Part shown: in pieces, positions 1 to 4,859 of the stretch
Layout: the number at the start of each line of letters is the position of its first letter
Position numbering within the stretch: the stretch's first letter is position 1
Assembly (NCBI GenBank): GCA_013139435.1
Contig: WTAW01000007.1
Span: 1 to 5,589 of the forward strand
Reading direction: 5' to 3'
Length of the DNA: 5,589 nucleotides
From: Candidatus Aminicenantota bacterium
GTDB lineage: Bacteria; Acidobacteriota; Aminicenantia; Aminicenantales; Aminicenantaceae
Notes under the pieces: model-generated
The model's input: only the letters and a program-made list of their open reading frames with translations
What the model was told of the DNA's origin: nothing
The model's database searches: none
Made by a program: the position numbers and the translations under genes

Positions 1-2
1 TT

Positions 3-416
3 GCAAGCCCTGCACCGCAAGAGTATGTCCGGGGAAACCTTCCGTGTTTTTCCTATCCTTCCCGCAATGAAGTGGAGGTCAATGGGCGGAAAATCATCGG
101 AAGCGCTCAAAAAAGAGTCGGCACAAAATTTATCCAGCATGGGTCTATCCCTCTAGTGGAGGATGATGATCTGCTCACATCCATATCCTTTCTTGAAGGA
201 GTTGGCAAGGAAGTCCGCATGATCTCGCTCACCGAGGCTCTTGGAAGAACAATCGATTTTGATCAGGCTGTGGATGTATTTGTACAAGGGATTGAAGAGT
301 ATTTTGGTGTGCGGTTAAAAAGAAGACTTCTTGCGAAAGATGAGAACGAAGTTGTGCAACAAATTCAGAAAGACAAATACGGAAATCCTACCTGGACCTT
401 TGGATCTAACCTATAG
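3..416 (+). CDS. Lipoate-protein ligase A / octanoyltransferase (LipM-like), C-terminal part, 5' truncated
   Basis: This enzyme would attach octanoyl or lipoyl groups to the lipoyl-domain lysine of 2-oxoacid dehydrogenases or the glycine cleavage H protein in the cytoplasm. The frame is open from the left edge, so the first visible GTG (72) is not the true start and the N-terminal half lies outside the window. Visible family motifs are PCF (Cys codon at 45-47), then RNEVEVNGRKIIGSAQKR with the conserved Lys at 90-92, then QHGSIPL. The Lys matches the active-site lysine of the LplA/BirA fold. The Cys in the PCF context is the position used as acyl nucleophile in LipM-type octanoyltransferases (established knowledge), which favours an octanoyltransferase over an ATP-dependent ligase, though this fragment cannot settle it. 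The C-terminus is the usual short helical tail ending in NPTWTFGSNL. No clear terminator follows; the next gene is 71 bases downstream on the same strand. Confidence 0.88.
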   Translation, partial: ASPAPQEYVRGNLPCFSYPSRNEVEVNGRKIIGSAQKRVGTKFIQHGSIPLVEDDDLLTSISFLEGVGKEVRMISLTEALGRTIDFDQAVDVFVQGIEEYFGVRLKRRLLAKDENEVVQQIQKDKYGNPTWTFGSNL

Positions 417-431
417 AATCCCATGTGCGAT

Positions 432-460
432 TTGCTTTTTTTGACTTTTGGTGATAAGAT
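432..460 (+). promoter_or_regulatory. Putative sigma-70 promoter with extended -10 for the 298-residue protein gene
   Basis: TTGCTT at 432-437 and TAAGAT at 455-460 are separated by 17 bases. A TG one base before the -10 (452-453) makes an extended -10 box. A start site near 467 would leave a leader of about 20 bases that still contains the GAGGG ribosome binding site. It lies just after the stop of the lipoate gene, so the downstream gene may be transcribed on its own as well as by read-through. The -10 matches consensus at 4 of 6 bases, and the call is by eye. Confidence 0.42.
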
Positions 461-487
461 TTTTTCTCGATATTGAGGGATTTTAAA

Positions 488-1384
488 ATGAACGAGATAG
501 AGGAACTATCCAAGCTAAAGCTCAAGAATTTGTCCGAATTGGCGCCGTTCATGTCTGACGACCTGCACCAGAATGTCATAAAACACCTCTATCTTGAACT
601 GGGAACCGGCCCTGTCCTCTACCTCCTTTCGCCCTCTTACACCGTCATTAGCCCCACACCCAACGAAACTGTCAGAGACTTTATCACAAAAAAGGATGAC
701 ATCCTCGATTACATCAAAGAGTACATCATGCAGAATCTTTCTGTGTACTCTGTCCTTTTAGATGTCAACAGCTATTTTATCGAACAGAATAATTTCTTGG
801 TTCTTGCCCGGCTGAGGGAGAGGGATTCTGATGGGAGGCACTACGAGGTCAAATTCTATACACATTCCTCCCGGGAGCTCATGACCAATTACAAGGACAA
901 GATCTACATCGGGCGAGATTTTATCGATGTTTTTCAGTTCAAGCGAAAACATTTCGGACTGCATGACTATCTCGGTTCCCTGAAAGATCAGTATGAGGTC
1001 CTCCTGGATCGCGCAGAGGAGAAGCTGAAAAATCCTCTCAAGTACAAGTCCTTTTTCCAGGAGATCAAAGAGTACGTGAACGAGATCCACACAGAGGGCT
1101 TTAATGCTTTGCAAGTCCTCCCTCCCTACATGGATTTTAAAAAGGTCACCGGCCAGGATTTGATCGATATCAATGCCCAGTACAGGGTGATCAATCATTA
1201 TGTGATCGAACTCCGGGACGAAGTGGACGAATTCGAGAGTCACTTGAGAGACAAAAGGGAATCGGATTTTGTCCGTTATGTGACCAAATATAAAAAAGAC
1301 CTGGCCAATCTGATCTCTTACTTTAACATCAAGATCAACGGCTTCCTGCAGAGCAAGATCTACACCTTAAAGAACAAGCAGTAA
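488..1384 (+). CDS. Uncharacterised soluble 298-residue protein
   Basis: I do not recognise this family. I chose the ATG at 488 because GAGGG at 475-479 sits 8 bases before it; the upstream TTG at 473 overlaps that ribosome binding site. The protein has no signal peptide or membrane segment, and contains no Cys or Trp. The N-terminal half (about 1-150) looks mixed alpha/beta. It includes a hydrophobic segment around GPVLYLLSPSYTVISP (41-56) and a probable strand meander (about 94-127) with a polar turn ERDSDGRHY. The C-terminal half (about 155-298) is charge-rich and almost entirely helical, with Glu/Lys/Asp patterns that could form helical bundles or short coiled coils (165-205 and 230-290). 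It has no catalytic motif I can name. It lies 71 bases after the lipoate gene and ends head-to-head with the terminator of the minus-strand operon, so neighbours give no functional hint. The start, good ribosome binding site and length make it a real gene. Confidence 0.85.
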   Translation: MNEIEELSKLKLKNLSELAPFMSDDLHQNVIKHLYLELGTGPVLYLLSPSYTVISPTPNETVRDFITKKDDILDYIKEYIMQNLSVYSVLLDVNSYFIEQNNFLVLARLRERDSDGRHYEVKFYTHSSRELMTNYKDKIYIGRDFIDVFQFKRKHFGLHDYLGSLKDQYEVLLDRAEEKLKNPLKYKSFFQEIKEYVNEIHTEGFNALQVLPPYMDFKKVTGQDLIDINAQYRVINHYVIELRDEVDEFESHLRDKRESDFVRYVTKYKKDLANLISYFNIKINGFLQSKIYTLKNKQ

Positions 1385-1412
1385 AAAAAAAGGCCCGTTC
1401 GGGGAACGGGCC
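1383..1412 (-). terminator. Intrinsic terminator of the minus-strand sigma/envelope operon
   Basis: A perfect 9-base-pair stem (GGCCCGTTC at 1392-1400, GAACGGGCC at 1404-1412) closes on a 3-base GGG loop. Read on the minus strand it is followed at once by nine T residues (complement of the A run 1383-1391), a textbook rho-independent terminator about 23 bases after the stop of the DUF4097 gene. On the plus strand the same hairpin follows the stop at 1382-1384 but is trailed only by CTACATCTTCTC, so it should terminate the plus-strand gene less efficiently. Confidence 0.88.
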
Positions 1413-1435
1413 CTACATCTTCTCAATCACCAAAG

Positions 1436-2764
1436 CTAATGTGAGTCTGTCTCATCCGCTACTGTGGATTCTTCAATCCAAATCGTGCCGTAGGTTGTGT
1501 ACAGAAAGATGAGGGGACTCTCTGCGTCCTCCATAAAGGCTTTGATCACAGAGACACTGTTCTCTTTCTTGAATGAGAGCTCGTAGGGGAGTTTCCACTC
1601 GATATCTCCACCTTTATTCTCTGCTTTTATTGAGTAATTGCCTCCCTTAGGCCAGTAGAGATTGATGTCCGAGTATTTTCCTTTGACGATAAGGGGGAGG
1701 GTGAGAGGTTTTGGTGTCAGGAGGACCTTCCCATTGGAATGGAGAATCGTTGTCTCTCCGGAAAAGTCCTCGAGCTCCACATCACGGTATGTCGTATCGA
1801 TGGTTATTTTATCTCCCAGAATAGTCTTCCCATAAACACTCGTGTTCTTCCCATCGATTTTCAGGTCTCCCTGGATGTTTGCCAGCTTCACTCTACCGTA
1901 ATTGCTTCCGATAACACAATTGCCCTTCACACCATCCAGGTCGATCTCACAATTTTTTGCCCTCACTTTTGCGGCACCGACGTTGGTAAGGCTGATGCTT
2001 CGGTATGTGCTTCCCACATCCGCTAAGCCTTCCACATTCCGACAGAAAATCGTCGTGTTCGATGCATCAACGATGGCATCTCGTGTTATATCCTTCAGGT
2101 TGACGTCCCCGTACCGGTGGTAAACTTGGACAGTCCCATCGACCTTAGTGACATCCACAGAGGCATTGTTGCTGTCGATCGTGCAATCTGCGCTTACGTT
2201 TTGAACGTCCACATCGTCATACTTGTTTTTGACGGTTAGCGTGCCCTCAATGTCCGAGACGATAACTTTGCCGTAAGAATTATGGATGTTTGTGTCACCG
2301 GTATTGGCAATCTTCACAACTCCATAGGTGTTCGACACTGTGACATCAGCATCCTCGGGCAGAGAGATCGTGAAGGAGGTCCGGAACCGTTTTTTCTTGA
2401 ACTCTCCCCGGTTTGTCGTGAGAACGATACTGTGGTCGGTTTGCTCTGTGACTATTTTCAGAGTGTTCGCCACATCTTGTGCCTCTTCTGCGGTTCTGCG
2501 TCGAATTGTTTTTTGCAGTGTGACAACGATCCTGTCCTCTTCTGTCCCCTGAATGTGTATTTCGCCATGACGATTCACCACATGAATAATGTGAGGGAAG
2601 GGGGCGTCGATCGTGTGGGATTCTTCGAATTCGAATTCCTCGAGTTTAAACAGGAAGTCTTCTCCCCACTCAATCTCCCAATCGAGCTTGTCCGTGTAGG
2701 CGTGGTAGAAGAAAACTCCCGCAGCGACGAGCAGAATCAGGAAAAAAATTTCTTTTGATCTCAT
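1436..2764 (-). CDS. Membrane-anchored DUF4097 beta-repeat protein (LiaG/YvlB-like)
   Basis: This 442-residue protein is anchored by one N-terminal hydrophobic segment (about residues 5-22, after MRSK), leaving the rest outside the membrane. An acidic stretch (28-48) rich in Glu, Trp and Phe follows. From about residue 60 onward the chain is a series of short beta-rungs with the repeated pattern x-[YN]-x-x-[VI]. Examples are SNTYGVV (144-150), HNSYGKV (161-167), KNKYDDV (179-185), YHRYGDV (215-221), GSNYGRV (286-292) and HSNGKV (342-347). This is the DUF4097 / 'putative adhesin' beta-repeat class, probably a right-handed beta-helix or beta-roll. No catalytic residues are evident. Family members LiaG and YvlB in Bacillus sit in envelope-stress operons. 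The start ATG lies 2 bases after the stop of the small membrane protein gene, with CCAGG about 8 bases before it. It is the last gene of the operon, followed by a strong terminator. Its exact role is unknown; an envelope sensor or surface scaffold is inference. Confidence 0.85.
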   Translation of the reverse strand: MRSKEIFFLILLVAAGVFFYHAYTDKLDWEIEWGEDFLFKLEEFEFEESHTIDAPFPHIIHVVNRHGEIHIQGTEEDRIVVTLQKTIRRRTAEEAQDVANTLKIVTEQTDHSIVLTTNRGEFKKKRFRTSFTISLPEDADVTVSNTYGVVKIANTGDTNIHNSYGKVIVSDIEGTLTVKNKYDDVDVQNVSADCTIDSNNASVDVTKVDGTVQVYHRYGDVNLKDITRDAIVDASNTTIFCRNVEGLADVGSTYRSISLTNVGAAKVRAKNCEIDLDGVKGNCVIGSNYGRVKLANIQGDLKIDGKNTSVYGKTILGDKITIDTTYRDVELEDFSGETTILHSNGKVLLTPKPLTLPLIVKGKYSDINLYWPKGGNYSIKAENKGGDIEWKLPYELSFKKENSVSVIKAFMEDAESPLIFLYTTYGTIWIEESTVADETDSH

Positions 2765-2766
2765 TT

Positions 2767-2976
2767 TTAAACCTGGATGTCTTCAGATTGTTGTTCTTCT
2801 TTCTCTTGTCGTTCCTTTAAACCGTAATAGAGCTTATTGGCTCCCCAAATAATGAGGATCACTGGCCAAAAATGAGCCAGGACATACCAGATGTTGACCT
2901 TTAGCAAGAACAGCACTCCAAGTGTAACAAGAAGAACACCCCAAATGAGCAGATCTTTTCGTTTTTCTTTTGCCAT
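2767..2976 (-). CDS. Small two-helix membrane protein, LiaF N-terminal (LiaI-LiaF-like) domain
   Basis: This 69-residue protein has a basic start (MAKEKRKD) and two hydrophobic helices (about 9-26 and 31-48) joined by a short turn, then a charged tail rich in Glu, Lys and Gln. The pattern WGVLLVTLGVLFLL followed by FWPVILIIWGANKL matches the G-x-L-x-x-x-G-x-x-x-L-L ... W-P-x-x-L-I-x-x-G signature of the LiaI-LiaF-like transmembrane region. In Bacillus, LiaF and LiaI are membrane components of the antibiotic-stress Lia system. AGGAGG lies 5 bases before the ATG, an excellent ribosome binding site. The gene begins 11 bases after the preceding stop and ends 2 bases before the DUF4097 start, so the three effector genes are probably translated together. 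It closely resembles the C-terminal half of the upstream neighbour and may pair with it in the membrane (inference). Confidence 0.85.
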   Translation of the reverse strand: MAKEKRKDLLIWGVLLVTLGVLFLLKVNIWYVLAHFWPVILIIWGANKLYYGLKERQEKEEQQSEDIQV

Positions 2977-2987
2977 TGTTTCCTCCT

Positions 2988-3485
2988 CTACTCACCCTCT
3001 TTGTTTTTCGCCAAGTAGTCCACGATGAGCTTCACACCGAAAATGATGACAGCGAGGGGCCAGATATTCCAAATTCTGCTGTAAGTGATTATAAAGCTAA
3101 AGTTTGCCATGAGAAAAACAACTCCGAAGATCATAAGGACGATGCCCCAAAAGACAGAGCCTGTTCTCACAAACTCGGGAAGTTCTTCGATTTTGATCTC
3201 GTCTACCTCTTCACCTAGCAAAACTTTCCGATTGATCGCACTAGCTGTCACGATCGCATCGATAAACTGGTAGAAGTACAAACCACCGAGCATAATTCCC
3301 AAGAAGGGTGCCGAACCTTCTTCCTGGGCCAGCATAGTGATCATGATCGCGGCTCCGAGGAGCACAACCAGAAATTTCAGCGGTTGGCCGTTGTACAGAG
3401 CACCTGTCCCCGGAAAAAAGAAAGACAAAATGCCTGCAAGAGCAGGAGATTTAGGGGGTCGCTTTAAAATAATTTTCTCTTCCAT
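2988..3485 (-). CDS. TM2-like plus LiaF-like polytopic membrane protein
   Basis: This 165-residue membrane protein has two parts. Residues 13-85 resemble the TM2 domain: PALAGILSFFFPGTGALYNGQ (14-34) is the typical short helix, Pro-Gly-Gly turn and Tyr-Asn-Gly-Gln segment. Hydrophobic helices at about 36-54 and 60-82 follow. A charged cytoplasmic-looking loop (86-108, rich in Glu) leads to a second part (110-157) with two helices, GSVFWGIVLMIFGVVFLM and IWPLAVIIFGVKLIV. This part carries the same LiaF-type signature as the next gene. The function is unknown. In context it is probably an integral-membrane effector or sensor of the sigma-controlled envelope response. GGAGGT lies 5 bases before the ATG. 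The gene starts 23 bases after the anti-sigma stop and ends 11 bases before the next start, which places it firmly in the operon. Confidence 0.83.
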   Translation of the reverse strand: MEEKIILKRPPKSPALAGILSFFFPGTGALYNGQPLKFLVVLLGAAIMITMLAQEEGSAPFLGIMLGGLYFYQFIDAIVTASAINRKVLLGEEVDEIKIEELPEFVRTGSVFWGIVLMIFGVVFLMANFSFIITYSRIWNIWPLAVIIFGVKLIVDYLAKNKEGE

Positions 3486-3508
3486 ATCATACCTCCATAT
3501 GTATTGGT

Positions 3509-4006
3509 TTAATCCCCGTTCCTTCCAAAAGGCTGTTTCCTTTTGACGGTATCGAGGATGTTATCCTTGTGTTCACCTAAGGATGTTGTGAATGTTTCCG
3601 CCTCGGAGTACAGCTTGCCGATTTTGCTGTAACCCAGATGGACCTGGCGGTTTATAGACTTGTCGATCGCGCTCTTTTCCGGATGGAAAAGATAGAAGGA
3701 CATGACTGTTAACAGGATAGTTGCCGCTGCCATGTAAGGTTGTAGCGCAGGCCGCCCCAAGAAATCCAAGCTGAGCCGGAATTTCCTCTTCCTCTGCGGG
3801 ATTTCATAAAGCCTCTCCAGAAATTTCTCGCTCATCTCTGCTTGAGGGAAATCAGCCAGAGATTCCTGTGTTTCCCTCATCAGGTCGAAAAGGACGGAGC
3901 AATCCGCACAGCTTTCGAGATGCTCCTCGACTGCCAGCCTCTCTTCAGCTGTCAGTTCATCCTCCAAATAAGGAGACAAAAGGTTTTCGAAAAGTTCACA
4001 TTCCAT
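3509..4006 (-). CDS. Zinc-finger (ZAS-type) transmembrane anti-sigma factor
   Basis: This 165-residue partner would bind the ECF sigma factor encoded just upstream and hold it inactive at the membrane. The cytoplasmic N-terminal domain carries the ZAS zinc motif: Cys3, then His29, Cys33 and Cys36 in the spacing H-x3-C-x2-C (HLESCADC). A linker with a basic patch (QRKRKFR) leads to one transmembrane helix at about residues 88-107 (PYMAAATILLTVMSFYLF). An extracytoplasmic tail of about 58 residues follows, without a recognisable sensor domain. I chose the ATG at 4006, not an in-frame upstream start at 4066, because AGGAG precedes it closely and the protein then begins at the usual MxCxxFxxxLxxYLxxEL motif. 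It overlaps the sigma gene by 11 bases in a different frame, typical of translational coupling that keeps sigma and anti-sigma balanced. Release probably involves proteolysis of the tail and membrane segment (known for RsiW/RseA; inferred here). Confidence 0.92.
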   Translation of the reverse strand: MECELFENLLSPYLEDELTAEERLAVEEHLESCADCSVLFDLMRETQESLADFPQAEMSEKFLERLYEIPQRKRKFRLSLDFLGRPALQPYMAAATILLTVMSFYLFHPEKSAIDKSINRQVHLGYSKIGKLYSEAETFTTSLGEHKDNILDTVKRKQPFGRNGD

Positions 4007-4556
4007 TTTCCTTCTCCTTTTGTTCTTTGAGGACTTTTGCCAGTTGGATCCTCCCTCTGTTGACACGGGATTTGATCGTTCCCAGGGGGAGATCCATGAT
4101 CTCAGCCACTTCTTCGTATTTTTTTCCCTGGATATCCCTCAGAATGATGGTCATCCTGATGTCTGCCGAAAGGTGGTTGAAACCTTCCCAGACCCTTTTT
4201 TTTGTCTCTTCTCTCAGGGCGGCGTCTTCGGGGCCTATCTCTGTTGTTTCTTTCAGGCTGTATTCATTGAATTCATCCCGCGTCTTTTTTTCCCACTTGG
4301 TGCGGCGGTATTCATCGATCAAGTGATTCCGTGCAAGTGTCAGGAGCCACGCATCGAAATTCCGGCTGAAGTCGAATTTTTTCAAGGAGTTGTAGAGCTT
4401 GAGAAAGATCTCTTGTGTCATATCCTCAGCCTCTTCGCGGGTTCCGGAGAACTGGTAAGCCAGGCTGAAGATCCTTCGCGAGTAGGTGTTAACCAGCATT
4501 TGCCAGGCTCCTTCGTTTCCTTTTAAGCATTCTTTGACTATCCTTTCTGTTTGCAC
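3996..4556 (-). CDS. ECF-family RNA polymerase sigma factor
   Basis: This 186-residue protein has only regions sigma2 and sigma4, as expected for the extracytoplasmic-function group. Sigma2 (about 21-87) includes the core-binding and -10-recognition stretch with EEAEDMTQEIFLKLY (41-55), then FDAWLLTLARNHLIDEYRR (67-85). A charged linker rich in Glu and Lys follows. Sigma4 (about 126-176) holds the helix-turn-helix: YEEVAEIMDLPLGTIKSRVNRGR. Translation should begin at the GTG at 4554-4556, preceded by GAGGTG (4563-4568). The N-terminus TERIVKECLKGNEGAWQMLV fits the family from this point, so later starts are unlikely. It heads a five-gene operon, with the anti-sigma gene overlapping its end by 11 bases. 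Its promoter region contains a GGAACTT-16-GTCTAC element that it probably recognises itself. It resembles the SigW/RpoE-like envelope-stress groups; the exact ECF subgroup cannot be assigned by eye. Confidence 0.95.
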   Translation of the reverse strand: MQTERIVKECLKGNEGAWQMLVNTYSRRIFSLAYQFSGTREEAEDMTQEIFLKLYNSLKKFDFSRNFDAWLLTLARNHLIDEYRRTKWEKKTRDEFNEYSLKETTEIGPEDAALREETKKRVWEGFNHLSADIRMTIILRDIQGKKYEEVAEIMDLPLGTIKSRVNRGRIQLAKVLKEQKEKENGM

Positions 4557-4566
4557 TAATCACACC

Positions 4567-4605
4567 TCAGTAGACGAGATCCGGATCGAAAAAGTTCCGC
4601 CCCAT
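4567..4605 (-). CDS. Possible 12-residue leader ORF ahead of the sigma gene
   Basis: On the minus strand, GGAGG (4614-4618) sits 8 bases before an ATG that opens the frame MGRNFFDPDLVY. The TGA stop (4567-4569) abuts the GAGGTG ribosome binding site of the sigma gene, an arrangement that would allow translational coupling. The frame also runs through the whole ECF-type promoter, so its sequence may simply reflect promoter constraint. A further caution: the predicted housekeeping transcription start (about 4612) lies just downstream of the GGAGG, so that site may be missing from the mRNA. I treat it as a candidate only. Confidence 0.2.
   Translation of the reverse strand: MGRNFFDPDLVY
4570..4598 (-). 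promoter_or_regulatory. Putative autoregulatory ECF promoter of the sigma operon
   Basis: On the minus strand GGAACTT (4592-4598) and GTCTAC (4570-4575) are separated by 16 bases. This is very close to the classic sigma-E type consensus (GGAACTT, about 15-16 bases, GTCTAA/TCTGA). It lies immediately in front of an ECF sigma gene, as expected for self-activation. The predicted start (about 4563-4565) falls inside the GAGGTG ribosome binding site, leaving only about 7-9 bases before the GTG start. A 10-base palindrome, GATCCGGATC (4578-4587), occupies most of the spacer. Confidence 0.68.
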
Positions 4606-4618
4606 TTTGGCTTCCTCC

Positions 4619-4647
4619 ATTCTAGTTTTCAGGTGGGGCACTGTCAA
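4619..4647 (-). promoter_or_regulatory. Putative housekeeping sigma-70 promoter of the sigma operon
   Basis: On the minus strand there is a perfect TTGACA (4642-4647), a 17-base spacer and TAGAAT (4619-4624), one base off the TATAAT consensus. A start near 4612 gives a leader of about 55 bases that runs through the downstream ECF-type promoter. It would supply basal sigma/anti-sigma so that the stress promoter can be triggered. Confidence 0.68.
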
Positions 4648-4709
4648 ATAAGATTAGAAAGAAATATTGACTTCAGAAAGAAGGTGTGGGACTATAAATT
4701 GTTTTCTGA

Positions 4710-4738
4710 TTCTCATGGATTATCTTCGAATATATATT
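4710..4738 (+). promoter_or_regulatory. Weak candidate promoter for the HMG-CoA synthase gene
   Basis: TTCTCA (4710-4715), a 17-base spacer and TATATT (4733-4738) match the sigma-70 boxes at 4 and 5 of 6 bases. A start near 4745 would give a leader of about 115 bases carrying the small repeats and hairpin described separately. The region is AT-rich, so chance matches are likely. Confidence 0.28.
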
Positions 4739-4755
4739 CCAAGCAAATTACGACA

Positions 4756-4846
4756 TAACCTGGATTATTCACGAGTCGAGGTTAATTTAGTGTTTAGGTT
4801 GGGTCGGCGCGAGGCATCGACGTTTTTTGTGAATAGTTAAGGTTAA
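4756..4846 (+). repeat. Cluster of short AGGTTA-type and TATTCAC/GTGAATA repeats in the HMG-CoA synthase leader
   Basis: AGGTTAA occurs at 4779-4785 and 4840-4846, its inverse TAACCT at 4756-4761, and a related TAGGTT at 4795-4800. TATTCAC (4766-4772) is mirrored by GTGAATA (4829-4835). TAACCT and AGGTTA form inverted arms 17 bases apart. This could be an operator set or a folded leader; no regulator family is recognised. Confidence 0.3.
4803..4828 (+). terminator. Imperfect hairpin with six-T tract (possible attenuator) before HMG-CoA synthase
   Basis: GTCGGCGC (4803-4810) can pair with GCATCGAC (4814-4821) across a GAG loop, with one G-U wobble and one C-A mismatch. A T6 run (4823-4828) follows. 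It ends about 30 bases before the start codon. The stem is short and flawed, so it is at most a weak terminator or attenuator. A GTCGA at 4775-4779 could compete for the 3' arm. Confidence 0.25.
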
Positions 4847-4859
4847 AGGGAGGTACTAA

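Noticed and set aside
473..487. TTG start for the 298-residue protein
   Set aside because: The TTG overlaps the GAGGG ribosome binding site that serves the ATG at 488.
758..1243. 161-residue minus-strand open frame
   Set aside because: It lies entirely inside the 298-residue plus-strand gene, which has a better start and ribosome binding site; it reads as an antisense shadow.
2625..2645. Tandem GAATTC palindromes resembling a designed or regulatory site
   Set aside because: They are simply the codons of the Glu-Phe-Glu-Phe-Glu-Glu stretch in the DUF4097 protein.
4007..4066. N-terminal extension of the anti-sigma factor by 20 residues
   Set aside because: The extra segment encodes the basic tail region of the sigma gene in another frame. 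AGGAG immediately precedes the internal ATG at 4006, where the family motif begins.
4667..4698. TTGACT and TATAAA as a plus-strand promoter for HMG-CoA synthase
   Set aside because: The two boxes are 20 bases apart, outside the usual 16-18, and moving the -10 to a proper distance loses the match.
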